Assembly: GCF_002257645.1 (NCBI RefSeq)
Contig: NZ_NQMO01000003.1
Coordinates: 372,001 to 436,000, forward strand
DNA length: 64,000 bases
DNA from: Paenibacillus sp. XY044
GTDB taxonomy: Bacteria; Bacillota; Bacilli; Paenibacillales; Paenibacillaceae
Direction: 5' to 3'
Below, in pieces: positions 1 to 9,505 of this stretch. Position numbers and translations under genes: made by a program. Within the stretch, counting starts at the first letter, position 1. Each line of letters starts with the position of its first letter. The notes under the pieces are model-generated. The model saw only the letters and a list, made by a program, of their open reading frames with translations, had not been told where the DNA came from and did no database searches.

Positions 1-2
1 AT

Positions 3-209
3 AAAGGCATTCTTCACGGCGTGCCTTACAATACGGATTTTATGGATGCGTGGAACATGCATGGCGTGATGAACTATATGCAGCGCAGCCGCAGCCTAAA
101 CGAGCGGCATCCCTCGGCACAATTCTACGGCAGCGTACGGCAGCTGGCCAAAGATCTGATGAACACGCTCGAAATACCCGCGCTCAAGATGGTGGGAAGG
201 GGAGCTTGA
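3..209 (+). CDS. C-terminal end of a probable ParA/MinD-like P-loop protein (5' truncated by window)
   Basis: The frame is open from the window edge to a TGA that touches the ATG of the next gene, so this is the last 68 residues of a longer protein. The stretch VPYNTDFMDAW followed by a short helical tail resembles the end of ParA/MinD/CpaE-like ATPases, where a 'GVPY..' strand precedes the last helices. The P-loop itself lies outside the window, so the family call is inference. Its place directly before a CpaF-like ATPase fits a CpaE/TadZ-type localisation factor for the secretion machine encoded downstream. A GTG at 21 is an in-frame codon, not a credible start. Confidence 0.5.
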   Translation, partial: KGILHGVPYNTDFMDAWNMHGVMNYMQRSRSLNERHPSAQFYGSVRQLAKDLMNTLEIPALKMVGRGA

Positions 210-2117
210 ATGTTTTCGGGACCGTTGATCAATATTTTGTTCATGGCAATCATTCTTTTATTTGCAGTCCTTTTTATTTATTTGAGATGGCTTGACCTGC
301 GCAAAAGGCCTCCTGCGTCCGGGACAGCCGGCGTTGAGTTTACGATCGATGCGATGATGTCCTTCGTCAAACAGACCCTACATGAGCTGACCCATAGTCA
401 GCTAACCGACCTAGGCCTGCATGAAGAAGAATACAAGCGCAGGCTAAACAAGCGCAGCGAGCTGCGCAAGGCGCTCAAAAACTGCATATCCGGCGACGTT
501 CATGAAAAACAGTACGTGAAGCAGTTTATGGCCGATTTGCTGGTCAAAAGTTTCGGTGTCACGGAGGGCAACATCGATCAGGCGATCCCGTTTGCTGATC
601 CACGGTTTTTGAACGTACAGGATAAATTCGAAATCATTTTTTATTTATACAAGCTGCAGTACGGTCAGGATGCGCTGTCGATGATGCTCGAGCTGCATGG
701 CTTAGCCGACCTTCGCGTGCTTCCCGGGTATGGAGATGAGCCCGTTTACGCCGTGACCGCCGTCGATGTGGAACAAATCTATGCAAACGAATCCAGGAGT
801 CTCACTTTTCAGGAGAAGCTGGAAATTGTCGTTCAGCGTATTTACCAGCAGTTTAAAGGGTTTTCGGTCATCGACGAGCTCAGAGATCAGCGGATTGACG
901 GCGTCAGCGGCGGAGTGAGCGGCATTTTGGCCGACGAGGCATTCGCCGCATCCTACGGACTGGACCAGCTTCGCATGCTGCAAGCATCGGATGAGCCGGC
1001 GAAGAAGGCGCAAATGACCGAAAGCATTTGGATATTTTACAGGGGCAAATCGATTCATATGGGCTGCCTTTCCTTCGGGACGGAGCTTGAGCTGAAGCGT
1101 GTCTGCCAGAACATTTATAAATACAATCACCCCGGCCAGCTGTCGGAAGCAAACGGCTACAAAGTCAACGAAATGAAAGACGGGTCGCGCGTCGTTGTGG
1201 TCAGACCTCCGTTTTCGGAGTCTTGGGCTTTTTTCGTCCGCAAGTTTGACATCCGGAGCGCGACGCTGGATCAGCTGATCGCCGGAGACAATGCCCGGCT
1301 TCCGATCCAAATGCTGAGGTATCTCATGAAAGGGAGCCGAATCACGGCCATCACCGGAGCCCAGGGCTCGGGTAAGACGACGCTGCTAATGGCGATGATC
1401 GAGCATATCTATCCGACTTATACGCTGCGGGTACAGGAAATGGCATTTGAGCTCCACCTCCGGAAAATCTACAGCCGAAGGAACATCTTATCCTTCCGGG
1501 AGACGGAGCGCATTACCGGGCAGGAAGGATTGGACCTCCAGAAAAAAACGGACGGCACGGTCAATATATTGGGGGAGGTGGCCAGCGACGGGGTATCCTC
1601 CTGGATGATCCAAATGTCCCAAGTCGCCAGCTTGTTTACCGTTTTTACCCATCATGCCAAAACGTTCCGCGATCTGATCTTCTCCCTGCGGAATTCCCTG
1701 CTGAAGAGCGGCGTATTTCACCATGAGGCTATTGCTGAACAGCAGGTGGTTCAAGTCATCAACTTCGATATTCATTTGAAGCGGGATGCTGCCGGCAACC
1801 GGTATATCGAACGGATTACCGAATGCGTTCCCAGAGAAGAAAAGCCGCTGGAGATAGAAGGAGGTGGCGTCAAAGGGAGTGTCAAGCAGATGCTTGGACA
1901 GTTCATGGAACTCCAGGCCGAATATTATCGCCGCGTTCATGACCACAGCTCTTTTTCCTCCCGGAATATCATCGAATATCGTGACGGAGAATATGTGGCC
2001 GCGGAGCATATTTCGGAGAGGAACTTCAGGGAAATGAGCGAGCAGATGAGTGCGGAAGATGCACGTATGTTCAGGGAGTTTGCTCAGACGCATTGGGGGA
2101 TTGCATATGGGAGTTAG
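210..2117 (+). CDS. CpaF/VirB11-like secretion ATPase with N-terminal membrane anchor
   Basis: 635 residues. Residues about 3-25 form a hydrophobic segment, unusual for CpaF/TadA ATPases, which are normally soluble. The ATPase core is at the C-terminal half: Walker A GAQGSGKT at residues 383-390, an Asp-box-like QEMAFEL, a Walker B region ending ILGEVASDG with the conserved Glu, and a His box FTHHAKT. The family powers pilus assembly or secretion by ATP hydrolysis at the inner face of the membrane. The ATG directly follows the upstream TGA (no gap) and AGGGGAG lies just before it, so translation is probably coupled. The N-terminal region of about 350 residues is not typical of known CpaF proteins. 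The next gene starts inside its last codons. Confidence 0.8.
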   Translation: MFSGPLINILFMAIILLFAVLFIYLRWLDLRKRPPASGTAGVEFTIDAMMSFVKQTLHELTHSQLTDLGLHEEEYKRRLNKRSELRKALKNCISGDVHEKQYVKQFMADLLVKSFGVTEGNIDQAIPFADPRFLNVQDKFEIIFYLYKLQYGQDALSMMLELHGLADLRVLPGYGDEPVYAVTAVDVEQIYANESRSLTFQEKLEIVVQRIYQQFKGFSVIDELRDQRIDGVSGGVSGILADEAFAASYGLDQLRMLQASDEPAKKAQMTESIWIFYRGKSIHMGCLSFGTELELKRVCQNIYKYNHPGQLSEANGYKVNEMKDGSRVVVVRPPFSESWAFFVRKFDIRSATLDQLIAGDNARLPIQMLRYLMKGSRITAITGAQGSGKTTLLMAMIEHIYPTYTLRVQEMAFELHLRKIYSRRNILSFRETERITGQEGLDLQKKTDGTVNILGEVASDGVSSWMIQMSQVASLFTVFTHHAKTFRDLIFSLRNSLLKSGVFHHEAIAEQQVVQVINFDIHLKRDAAGNRYIERITECVPREEKPLEIEGGGVKGSVKQMLGQFMELQAEYYRRVHDHSSFSSRNIIEYRDGEYVAAEHISERNFREMSEQMSAEDARMFREFAQTHWGIAYGS

Positions 2118-4182
2118 ACGGCTGCTGGTCCTTATTCTGATCATCTCACTGGCATTATTTGCGGTAATCTATGCAGTTATGATGTGGCTGAATGGAAGGG
2201 AGCAGCGGAATCGGCAGGGACTGCTTCGCGATCCTTTGCTTCCGAAGGATGAATTTATGCTGCGCAAACGGTGGCAGCAATTTCTTCAAACCGGCTATGT
2301 CGTAGGATGTTCCGTTCCGCTCCTCTCGGCTTATATCCGAAGAGTCAGGAAACGGATGAGCGGCGTTCATGCGTATGAGGAATTTCATCTCCGCCATGAG
2401 GTCATGAAGGTTACGCTTTCTATACTTGGGACGCTGGGCGTCTCAGTTGCAGTGCTGTTTCTGCTGAACCCCAGCTGGAGCTTCCTGCTGCTGGTTCTGC
2501 TCACAGCAGTAGTGATCAACAGCCTATTGATCGATATGGTGGTCAACAGGCTGGAGAAGCGGCTGCTCATCCAAATGCTTGATTTGTTTTCGAATATCCG
2601 CCATCGGTATCACCAGCACGGGATGGTGGATGAAGCGCTACAGGAGGCGGCCGAATCGGCAGATGATGAGGCTGGCCTTCATACCCGGAAAATTGCCGAA
2701 GCGCTGATCAGCAAAAACCCTTCTGAGGAACTGGAAAAGTATTATGAAGCTGCACCCAACCGTTTTTTAAAAGCGTTTGCGGGCATTTCTTATATGATCA
2801 TGGAGTTTGGCGACAAGGTAAAGGAGCAGGGCTCCATCTATTTGCAGGGGCTTAGCGGGTTGACGAAGGAGATCCATCTGGAAATTTTGCGGCGAAGCAA
2901 GCTTGACCATCTATTAAAAGGATTAAACGTGATCGCGCTCGTTCCCCTGTTTTTTACCAAGCCGATCGAGCGGTGGGCCCGAAGCAGCTTTCCGGCGATG
3001 GATGAGTTTTATATGAGCAAGCTCGGGTATGCGGCCAAAATGATCATTTATATCGTGATCATCCTGTCGTTTATTTTGCTGCAAAAGCTTCAACAAAATG
3101 ATGAAACTACATATCGGGCGGGTAGAAACAGCCGTCCTTGGGAGAAAGTGATATCACGCATTCCGGTATTCCGGCTGCTGGCCGCATGGACCGCTCCTCA
3201 TCCGGGAAGCGCTGTTTATTCCAAAGTGATCCGGTTGATGAAGGAGACCGGTACCGAGCTCACCTATGAGTGGTTTTACATCCGGCGGGTCGTCTACAGC
3301 CTGATTGCGTTTGTGATTACGTTGACGATGACTTTGTACCTTCATCAGACGTCCAGAAATCACATCATGTATGACCCGGTGGCTCAGGACAGCTTTTTCG
3401 GGCAGACGACCGAGGTCCAGCAGCAGGAAGGTAAACGCCTCAGCAGCAGTGACCGGGAGGTCATGAAAAGGGTAAACATGTCGCCGGAAGCGACATATGG
3501 CGAGATCGCCACAGCGTTACAGCAAACCGATATTAAAGGTCTCGGAAAAGACCAGCTCGTGGAGTCGGCCACCCGGATTTTGAGCAAGCTTCATGCTTAT
3601 CACAATGAGTATTTTAAATGGTGGGAGCTGATGTTGTGCTTCTTCTGTGGCGTGCTTGGATACCATGGGCCTTTCTGGCTGCTTTTGTTTCAACGAAAGC
3701 TCCGCTATATGGACATGCGTCATGAGGTCTTTCAATTCCAAACCGTCATTTCGATGCTGCGGGAGATGGACCGGATCTCGGTGGAGGAAATATTGGAGTG
3801 GATGGACCGGTTTGCCGTCATATTCAAAATTCCGATTCAAAAATGCCTTACCCATTACGACCACGGGGCGGAAATGGCTCTTCAGGAACTGAAGGAGGAG
3901 GTGCGATTCACCGAATTTCAAAGAATCGTGGACAAGCTGCTGCTTTCCGTAGAGAAAATACCGATCGACCAAGCTTTCGACGATTTGGAAGGCGAGATGT
4001 CCTTTTATTTTGAGCAGCGAAAACAGGAATATGAGCGGATCATTGATACGAAAGCGGGTCTTGGCAAGCTGATCGGCTTTGCGCCCATGTACTCTATGAT
4101 CTTTATCTATTTGGTCATCCCGCTGATCGCCATGAGCTTCATGCAAATGAACACCTATTACGAACAAATACAAAAAATATAA
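2107..4182 (+). CDS. Polytopic T2SS-F/TadB-TadC-like membrane protein
   Basis: 691 residues. The start chosen is ATG 2107, behind GGGGGA and overlapping the ATPase gene by 11 bases; the frame extends 57 bases further upstream inside that gene but without a ribosome site. Hydrophobic segments are visible near residues 5-27, 110-155, 280-300 and 310-330, then again near 400-425, 510-540 and 665-690. This looks like two T2SSF-type halves joined in one chain, as if TadB and TadC were fused. Such proteins form the membrane platform on which CpaF-type ATPases act. The pairing with the ATPase is as in Tad loci; the fused size and weak motif content make it a divergent member. Confidence 0.65.
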   Translation: MGVRRLLVLILIISLALFAVIYAVMMWLNGREQRNRQGLLRDPLLPKDEFMLRKRWQQFLQTGYVVGCSVPLLSAYIRRVRKRMSGVHAYEEFHLRHEVMKVTLSILGTLGVSVAVLFLLNPSWSFLLLVLLTAVVINSLLIDMVVNRLEKRLLIQMLDLFSNIRHRYHQHGMVDEALQEAAESADDEAGLHTRKIAEALISKNPSEELEKYYEAAPNRFLKAFAGISYMIMEFGDKVKEQGSIYLQGLSGLTKEIHLEILRRSKLDHLLKGLNVIALVPLFFTKPIERWARSSFPAMDEFYMSKLGYAAKMIIYIVIILSFILLQKLQQNDETTYRAGRNSRPWEKVISRIPVFRLLAAWTAPHPGSAVYSKVIRLMKETGTELTYEWFYIRRVVYSLIAFVITLTMTLYLHQTSRNHIMYDPVAQDSFFGQTTEVQQQEGKRLSSSDREVMKRVNMSPEATYGEIATALQQTDIKGLGKDQLVESATRILSKLHAYHNEYFKWWELMLCFFCGVLGYHGPFWLLLFQRKLRYMDMRHEVFQFQTVISMLREMDRISVEEILEWMDRFAVIFKIPIQKCLTHYDHGAEMALQELKEEVRFTEFQRIVDKLLLSVEKIPIDQAFDDLEGEMSFYFEQRKQEYERIIDTKAGLGKLIGFAPMYSMIFIYLVIPLIAMSFMQMNTYYEQIQKI

Positions 4183-4196
4183 GGAGATGTAAACGT

Positions 4197-4679
4197 ATGA
4201 ACAACGCATCCAGTGCATTAAAAGTAGCTGCGGGCATTTTTCTGACGATCGCCCTTATTACAATTGTCGTCATTCTGTTTATTTCGGCACAGGAAGCCAC
4301 AAAAACCGCGCAAAACAACTTCTCGGACATCCAGACCGAGCTGTCCCAGGCTTCGTTCACGGTATATGACGGTACAAGTATCAGCGGATCCCAGGTAACG
4401 AATGCTCTGCGAAAGTTCAAGGATAAGGATCAGTTCGGCATTTTGGTGAAAACGGGCAAAAACAGGCAGGGCCAGTGGTATGGCAACCAGCTCAACATTA
4501 GCACCGATATTGCGAACGACAATTACGGATCGGTGGTCAATACGCAGCAGCGCATAGGAAACTTGACGGAAACCGCCAACGAGTCCAGCAATGAGTATGT
4601 CAATCCGAGCGGAAAGTTTAAGGCAAGTATCGTGAAGGACAGCTCCAATGTGGTAAGGGGACTTGTTTTTGAACAGTAA
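4197..4679 (+). CDS. Small N-terminally anchored pilin-like protein, unknown function
   Basis: 160 residues with one hydrophobic segment at about 10-30 (AAGIFLTIALITIVVILFI) followed by a polar, Asn/Ser/Thr-rich ectodomain. The architecture resembles minor pilins or pseudopilins, but no clear prepilin peptidase site with a Glu at +5 is visible, so I do not call it a pilin. AAGGAGATG precedes the ATG by 6-7 bases. It is the first of four small exported or anchored proteins after the ATPase and platform genes, in the place where Tad loci carry pilins. I do not recognise the family. Confidence 0.6.
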   Translation: MNNASSALKVAAGIFLTIALITIVVILFISAQEATKTAQNNFSDIQTELSQASFTVYDGTSISGSQVTNALRKFKDKDQFGILVKTGKNRQGQWYGNQLNISTDIANDNYGSVVNTQQRIGNLTETANESSNEYVNPSGKFKASIVKDSSNVVRGLVFEQ

Positions 4680-4708
4680 GCTCGGCGGGAGAAGGAGTAA
4701 TTTAAATC

Positions 4709-5119
4709 ATGAATGAGCAATCAGAAAACATGATTTCCATCAGTACGGCGTTCATGTTGTTCATCAGCGCCTGCATCTTCGCTCTCGGCCTGACCGGAGA
4801 AATAAACCGCGCCGTGGACGAAGCAGGACGCGTCGCGCAGGGACAGCCGAAAAGCGTACAGCCGGCTCTAGAGGCGTCGCATGACGATTGGGTCAGCGGT
4901 TCACAGGTCGTGTTCAGTATCATAGGGAATAACGATCCGGGTGTCCGGATTTCGGTGGACGGGACAAATGTTGCCGGTGACCCATGGGGTGAGGGGGTTG
5001 ATTTTTCCGCAATCGATACCGGCGCGGTGTATTCCTTGGATTATGAATGGAGCGGTTCGGGCGACTTGATCGGGATCAACTTCGCGAAGGCGGGAAGTGA
5101 GGAGAAAAAGCAGCCATGA
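4709..5119 (+). CDS. Small N-terminally anchored protein of the Tad-like operon
   Basis: 136 residues. A hydrophobic segment at about 9-29 (ISISTAFMLFISACIFALGL) is preceded by a short acidic N-terminus, again a pseudopilin-like layout. The rest is an acidic, Gly/Asp-rich domain with no motif I recognise. GGAGAAGGAG lies ahead of the ATG. The TGA overlaps the ATG of the next gene, so the two are translationally coupled. Probable surface or periplasm-equivalent component of the machine; function unknown. Confidence 0.6.
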   Translation: MNEQSENMISISTAFMLFISACIFALGLTGEINRAVDEAGRVAQGQPKSVQPALEASHDDWVSGSQVVFSIIGNNDPGVRISVDGTNVAGDPWGEGVDFSAIDTGAVYSLDYEWSGSGDLIGINFAKAGSEEKKQP

Positions 5120-5670
5120 GTAACGCGATTTCAAAGTTTGCGGCCGTGCTGCTCGCGGTGATCGTCATGTTTATTTACCCGGCTGCAGAAGCTTCGCAGC
5201 GGCAGGACGACCTATCACGCATCGTAGTCTATCATGCAGTGACGCAGTTCGTGGATGCGGTTAGGAACAAAGGATACATCACTCCGGTGATGTACCAGCA
5301 ATTTCTTGAAGAAATGCAGGCGACGGGCAACGAATTCGACGTTCAGATGGAGCATCTTCACAAGACATATCATCCGGAATATACCGACGCGGCCAATCCG
5401 GGTACGTTTCAAAACGCTTTCAGCATCGTTTATGAAGGCTATTATACTTCAGATTTAATGAATCGCTTATTTCCGGAAACCTCTCTTCCCAAAGATGACG
5501 AATCCAGGGTCTATAAGCTTACGGTTGGAGACTTTTTCAAAGTAACGGTCAAAAATGTGAACCGGACACCGGGAACGATAATGCTCGATTTTATTACGGG
5601 GACTTTGACAGGTGAAACTGCGGTGATCGCTTTTCCGTATGGAGGCATGGTACTCAATGAAGATTACTGA
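5116..5670 (+). CDS. Secreted protein of the Tad-like operon, unknown function
   Basis: 184 residues. The N-terminus (residues 1-27) is a signal-peptide-like stretch ending AEASQ. The mature part is mostly alpha/beta with no Cys and no recognised domain. It starts 4 bases inside the preceding gene (ATGA overlap) and the next gene begins before its stop, so it is embedded in the operon. Probably an exported accessory subunit; the family is not recognised. Confidence 0.6.
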   Translation: MSNAISKFAAVLLAVIVMFIYPAAEASQRQDDLSRIVVYHAVTQFVDAVRNKGYITPVMYQQFLEEMQATGNEFDVQMEHLHKTYHPEYTDAANPGTFQNAFSIVYEGYYTSDLMNRLFPETSLPKDDESRVYKLTVGDFFKVTVKNVNRTPGTIMLDFITGTLTGETAVIAFPYGGMVLNEDY

Positions 5671-6649
5671 TTATTGCCTTGTATTTATCGTCATTTTCTT
5701 TCCGGTTTTTTTGATCGTGGGGTACCATGTTCAAGACCAGCAGGATGTTGAATATACCGAGCTGAAGTATGTTACTGCCTTGAGAACAGCCGTTCAGGAC
5801 GCGGGAAGCATGCTGAACGTCAATGAGCGGCAGGATTTTGAGTCCGGGTACAGTTCGGCGAAATTTTTCAAAGCGGATAAGGAGCTGGCACTTGATGCAT
5901 TTTATCGGTCGCTGTACGCAAATTTGGGAATCGAAGGGGATGAGGCGGCTCAACAGACGCTGGACGGATACATTCCAGCTATTATGGTGGTCGACTACGA
6001 CGGATACTGGGTGTATTCGGAGGTGGAATATTTAGGTGTGGACGGCGAGGTATATGCCAAGCATCTATGGCAGCCTAAGAAGCCGTACAGCTACAGCGAT
6101 AAGGCAGGCAATCTGATCCATTTTACGCTCGATAATGTCATGGAGGCTTATGATGCCGCCTCGGGAACATGGACCAGAGGGCTGCAAAGGGAACTTGGAC
6201 CAACCTCGTCCATTCCATTGCTGCAGGATGGTGAAAGGTTTGAGCAAGTCAGAAGGACGACGATCGTTCAGGCAATCGAAAACGACCTCGCAAACAACAT
6301 AAATAGGCATAATGAATTTGCTGCCCGAAATGGCATATCGTATGTGTTTACGCTTCCGCTTATTTCACGGGAAGAATGGAATAACTCGATCGACGATATC
6401 GGCATCATGGCGTTTATCCAAGGCATTCCGGTCGGTGACCAAGCGCTGAACAACTATGCCCTGGGCAGTGGGAGATTGGTCAAGTCCGCTGTAATAAGGG
6501 CAGGGGTGGACTCACGAACCGGTATCCATTATTATTCCCGGGGCGACTGCGCCGATGATTTGGAAGTGTTGGAGACCTTCACAAGCCCCAAAGAAGCGGC
6601 TGCAAACGGATACTTTGAGAAACCGTGCACGCGGGCTTTCGGGTGGTAA
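5657..6649 (+). CDS. Membrane-anchored protein, last gene of the Tad-like operon
   Basis: 330 residues from ATG 5657, which overlaps the previous gene by 14 bases; GGAGGCATGG lies just upstream. Residues about 5-24 (YCLVFIVIFFPVFLIVGYHV) form the only clear membrane segment; the rest is predicted outside the membrane. The C-terminal region carries two cysteines in CADDLEV and KPCTRAF, which could form a disulfide. No enzyme motif is seen. Position suggests an accessory or tip-like subunit of the secretion machine. Function unknown. Confidence 0.6.
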   Translation: MKITDYCLVFIVIFFPVFLIVGYHVQDQQDVEYTELKYVTALRTAVQDAGSMLNVNERQDFESGYSSAKFFKADKELALDAFYRSLYANLGIEGDEAAQQTLDGYIPAIMVVDYDGYWVYSEVEYLGVDGEVYAKHLWQPKKPYSYSDKAGNLIHFTLDNVMEAYDAASGTWTRGLQRELGPTSSIPLLQDGERFEQVRRTTIVQAIENDLANNINRHNEFAARNGISYVFTLPLISREEWNNSIDDIGIMAFIQGIPVGDQALNNYALGSGRLVKSAVIRAGVDSRTGIHYYSRGDCADDLEVLETFTSPKEAAANGYFEKPCTRAFGW

Positions 6650-6732
6650 TGATTTGTTGAAGAAGAATCATGGATTTCTGTTTTACGGCCAGCTCCTTCT
6701 TATGATAAAATGATGACTTGAATGTCCTTTCA

Positions 6733-6764
6733 TTGACGTGAGTTTAAAATTGAATTTTTATCAT
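6733..6764 (+). promoter_or_regulatory. Possible sigma-A promoter before the ABC-F gene
   Basis: TTGACG at 6733-6738 is followed after about 20 bases by TATCAT. The -35 is good and the -10 and spacing are poor, so this is only a candidate. Confidence 0.3.
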
Positions 6765-6787
6765 AGATAGGAGCGCAAAAAGCAGCT

Positions 6788-8341
6788 ATGAGCTTATTGA
6801 CAGTCGAAAACGTCTCCCACAATTTTGGGGACCGCACGTTGTTTAAAAATGTATCCTTCCGCCTATTGGCCGGCGAGCACGTTGGTCTAGTCGGTGCAAA
6901 CGGGGTCGGGAAGTCGACCTTGATGAATATTTTGACAGGACAGCTGCTGAAGGACAGCGGCAAGGTGGAATGGACGCCGAAGGTCCGCTATGGCTATTTG
7001 GACCAGCATACGAAGCTGACGCCGGGCAAAACGATCCGCGACGTGCTTAAAGATGCATTCCTTCCGCTGCTGGAGCTGGAGAAAGAAATGATGGAGATCA
7101 CCAATAAAATGGCCGATGCGTCTCCCGAAGAGCTGGAGCTGCTGCTCGAGCAAATGGGCGATATTCAGGAGCAGCTGGATATCGGTGATTTCTACATGCT
7201 GGATGTCAAAGTGGAAGAGATGGCAAACGGCCTTGGCCTGAATGCCATCGGTCTCGACCGGGACGTGGCCGCCCTCAGCGGTGGTCAGCGGACCAAGGTG
7301 CTGCTGGCCAAACTGCTGCTGGAGAAACCGACCGTTCTGCTGCTCGACGAGCCTACCAACTATTTGGACGTGGAGCACATCGAGTGGCTGACCCAGTATC
7401 TGAAAGATTACCCGCATGCCTTTATTCTGATCTCTCACGATACGGAGTTCATGAATCAGGTTGTCAGCGTCATTTACCATCTGGAATTTGCCAAACTGAC
7501 CCGGTATTCGGCCAACTACGAGAAGTTTTTGGAGATGGCGGATATTTCGAAAAACCAGCATATCGATGCGTATGAGAAGCAGCAGGAATTTATCAAGAAG
7601 CAGGAAGACTTTATCCAGCGGAATAAGGCCCGTTATTCGACTTCTGGCCGCGCAAAAAGCCGTGAGAAGCAGCTGGATCGCATTGAGCGGATCGACCGTC
7701 CGGAAGAAGCGGCCAAGCCGGTGTTTAATTTTAAAGAAGCGCGGGCGAGCGGAAAGACGGTGTTTGAAGGGATCGATTTTGAAATCGGCTATACCCATGC
7801 CCTACTGCCCAAAATGAGCATGACGATCGAACGCGGGGAGAAGATCGCCATCGTCGGCTGCAACGGCGTCGGCAAATCGACGCTGCTGAAGACCATCATG
7901 GGAAAAATACCGTCAATCAGCGGCAAAACGTACCTTGGTGATTTTCTATATCCAGCTTACTTCGAGCAGGAGGTTCGCCCTGGCAACATGACGCCGATCG
8001 ACGACGTATGGAACGAGTTCTCGTCTTTGAACCAGCACGAAGTGCGTGCGCATCTGGCCCGCTGCGGTCTGAAGAACGAGCACATTACGCGTCCGCTCAA
8101 TATGCTCAGCGGCGGCGAGCAAGCGAAGGTACGTCTGTGCAAGCTGATGATGCGCGAAGCGAACTGGATCTTGTTTGACGAGCCGACGAACCACCTCGAT
8201 GTCGTGGCAAAAGCCGAGTTGAAGCGCGCCCTTCAGGAATTTAAAGGTACGGTACTGCTCGTTTCCCACGAACCGGATTTTTATGAGGATTGGGTGACCA
8301 AAATTTGGAACGTGGAAGAGTGGTCCGCACAGCGTGCTTAA
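6788..8341 (+). CDS. ABC-F family ATPase (YfmM/YbiT-like)
   Basis: 517 residues with two ABC domains in one chain and no membrane segment, the hallmark of ABC-F proteins, which act on the ribosome E site. Walker A motifs are GANGVGKST (about 37) and GCNGVGKST (about 355). Signature motifs are LSGGQRTK and LSGGEQAK, each followed by a DEPTN Walker B. Between them lies a charged linker rich in Lys, Glu and Gln. Length and sequence style match the Bacillus YfmM type rather than antibiotic-resistance ABC-F proteins such as VmlR, but that cannot be settled here. AGGAG stands about 14 bases before the ATG. A terminator follows the gene, so it is monocistronic. Confidence 0.88.
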   Translation: MSLLTVENVSHNFGDRTLFKNVSFRLLAGEHVGLVGANGVGKSTLMNILTGQLLKDSGKVEWTPKVRYGYLDQHTKLTPGKTIRDVLKDAFLPLLELEKEMMEITNKMADASPEELELLLEQMGDIQEQLDIGDFYMLDVKVEEMANGLGLNAIGLDRDVAALSGGQRTKVLLAKLLLEKPTVLLLDEPTNYLDVEHIEWLTQYLKDYPHAFILISHDTEFMNQVVSVIYHLEFAKLTRYSANYEKFLEMADISKNQHIDAYEKQQEFIKKQEDFIQRNKARYSTSGRAKSREKQLDRIERIDRPEEAAKPVFNFKEARASGKTVFEGIDFEIGYTHALLPKMSMTIERGEKIAIVGCNGVGKSTLLKTIMGKIPSISGKTYLGDFLYPAYFEQEVRPGNMTPIDDVWNEFSSLNQHEVRAHLARCGLKNEHITRPLNMLSGGEQAKVRLCKLMMREANWILFDEPTNHLDVVAKAELKRALQEFKGTVLLVSHEPDFYEDWVTKIWNVEEWSAQRA

Positions 8342-8403
8342 CCGCGCTGCTTAAATCTTGAACTCTCGCCACGAAGTAGAACTACCACAACATTACATTT
8401 CGC

Positions 8404-8433
8404 AGCCGCTTTCCTTCGGGATTGCGGCTTTTT
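8404..8433 (+). terminator. Rho-independent terminator after the ABC-F gene
   Basis: AGCCGC (8404-8409) pairs with GCGGCT (8424-8429), with an inner TCC-TTCG-GGA hairpin, followed by a T run. Confidence 0.75.
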
Positions 8434-8452
8434 ATGAAAGGAACGATGAGCG

Positions 8453-9484
8453 ATGCAACATACAGGAGACCGTTACTCCCGGCAGGAGCGGTTTGCTCCT
8501 CTGGGCAGGGAGGGACAGCAGAAGCTGTCGAGCAGCCATGTCCTCATTATTGGCGCAGGGGCGCTCGGCACATCGATCGCCGAGACGCTGGCCCGTTCGG
8601 GAGTGGGTCATCTCACGATCGCCGACAGGGACTATGTGGAATGGAGCAATCTTCAGCGGCAGCAGCTGTTCTCCGAGGAAGACGCCCGGCAGCGGCTGCC
8701 GAAGGCGGTAGCGGCCAAGCAGCGTCTGCAGGCGATCAATTCGGAAATTGTCATTGACAGTCATGTCATGGACGTGCGCGTCGATGAGTTGGAAGAGCTG
8801 GTCCGCGGAATGGATCTGATCTTGGACGGCACCGACAATTTCGATACCCGTCTTCTCATCAATGATCTCGCCCACAAGTACAGCCTTCCCTGGATTTACG
8901 GGGGCTGCGTCGGCAGCTACGGAATTACCTACACGATTCTTCCCGGCAAGACGCCTTGCCTGAACTGCTTGCTGGGTACGGTTCCGCTCGGCGGGGACAC
9001 CTGTGATACTGCCGGCATTATTCCACAGGCCGTGCAGATGGTGACGGCGCACCAGACTACGGAAGCGATGAAGCTGTTAAGCGGGCATCCCGAGGCGCTT
9101 TCGAACAAATTGGTGTCTTTTGACTTATGGCGCAATGAATGGATCACGATCGGCGTAGACCACGCGAAAATGGACGATTGTCCAACCTGTGGACATCAGC
9201 GGATTTACCCCTATCTGTCGGCATCGAATCTCGAGAAAACCGACGTGCTCTGCGGACGTGACACCGTCCAGATTCGTCCCGGAAGCAAGCGGTCCCTGAA
9301 TTTGCCGGAAACAGCCGACCGGCTGGCCAGGCTCGGGGAGGGTACCGTAGAGGCCAATCCGTTTCTCGTCTCGTTTCAATTGGAATCCAAGCGGATGGTC
9401 ATCTTTGCCGATGGGAGGGTGCTGGTACACGGTACCAAAGATATTCCCGAGGCCAGATCGCTGTATCATCGGTATTTTGGATAA
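8453..9484 (+). CDS. thiF: ThiF/MoeB-type sulfur-carrier adenylyltransferase
   Basis: 343 residues, an E1-like enzyme that adenylates the C-terminal glycine of a ThiS or MoaD sulfur carrier. Visible are RYSRQERF at the N-terminus, the nucleotide loop GAGALG, the DRDYVEWSNLQRQ segment, the GTDNF motif, and two CxxC zinc pairs (CLNC and CPTC). A Cys in GDTCDTAG sits where the ThiF/MoeB catalytic-loop Cys lies. The C-terminal 70 residues (VLCGRDTVQIRP, LVHGTKDI) are shared by the Bacillus ThiF/MoeB type. No thiS, moaD or moaE gene is adjacent, so ThiF and MoeB cannot be told apart from context. The ATG follows AAAGGAACG. Confidence 0.85.
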   Translation: MQHTGDRYSRQERFAPLGREGQQKLSSSHVLIIGAGALGTSIAETLARSGVGHLTIADRDYVEWSNLQRQQLFSEEDARQRLPKAVAAKQRLQAINSEIVIDSHVMDVRVDELEELVRGMDLILDGTDNFDTRLLINDLAHKYSLPWIYGGCVGSYGITYTILPGKTPCLNCLLGTVPLGGDTCDTAGIIPQAVQMVTAHQTTEAMKLLSGHPEALSNKLVSFDLWRNEWITIGVDHAKMDDCPTCGHQRIYPYLSASNLEKTDVLCGRDTVQIRPGSKRSLNLPETADRLARLGEGTVEANPFLVSFQLESKRMVIFADGRVLVHGTKDIPEARSLYHRYFG

Positions 9485-9505
9485 AAGGCATCATTTTCAG
9501 CTATG

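Noticed and set aside
3..6649. Type IV pilin or competence (comG) operon
   Set aside because: The ATPase resembles CpaF rather than ComGA, and no small protein shows a clear prepilin peptidase cleavage motif.
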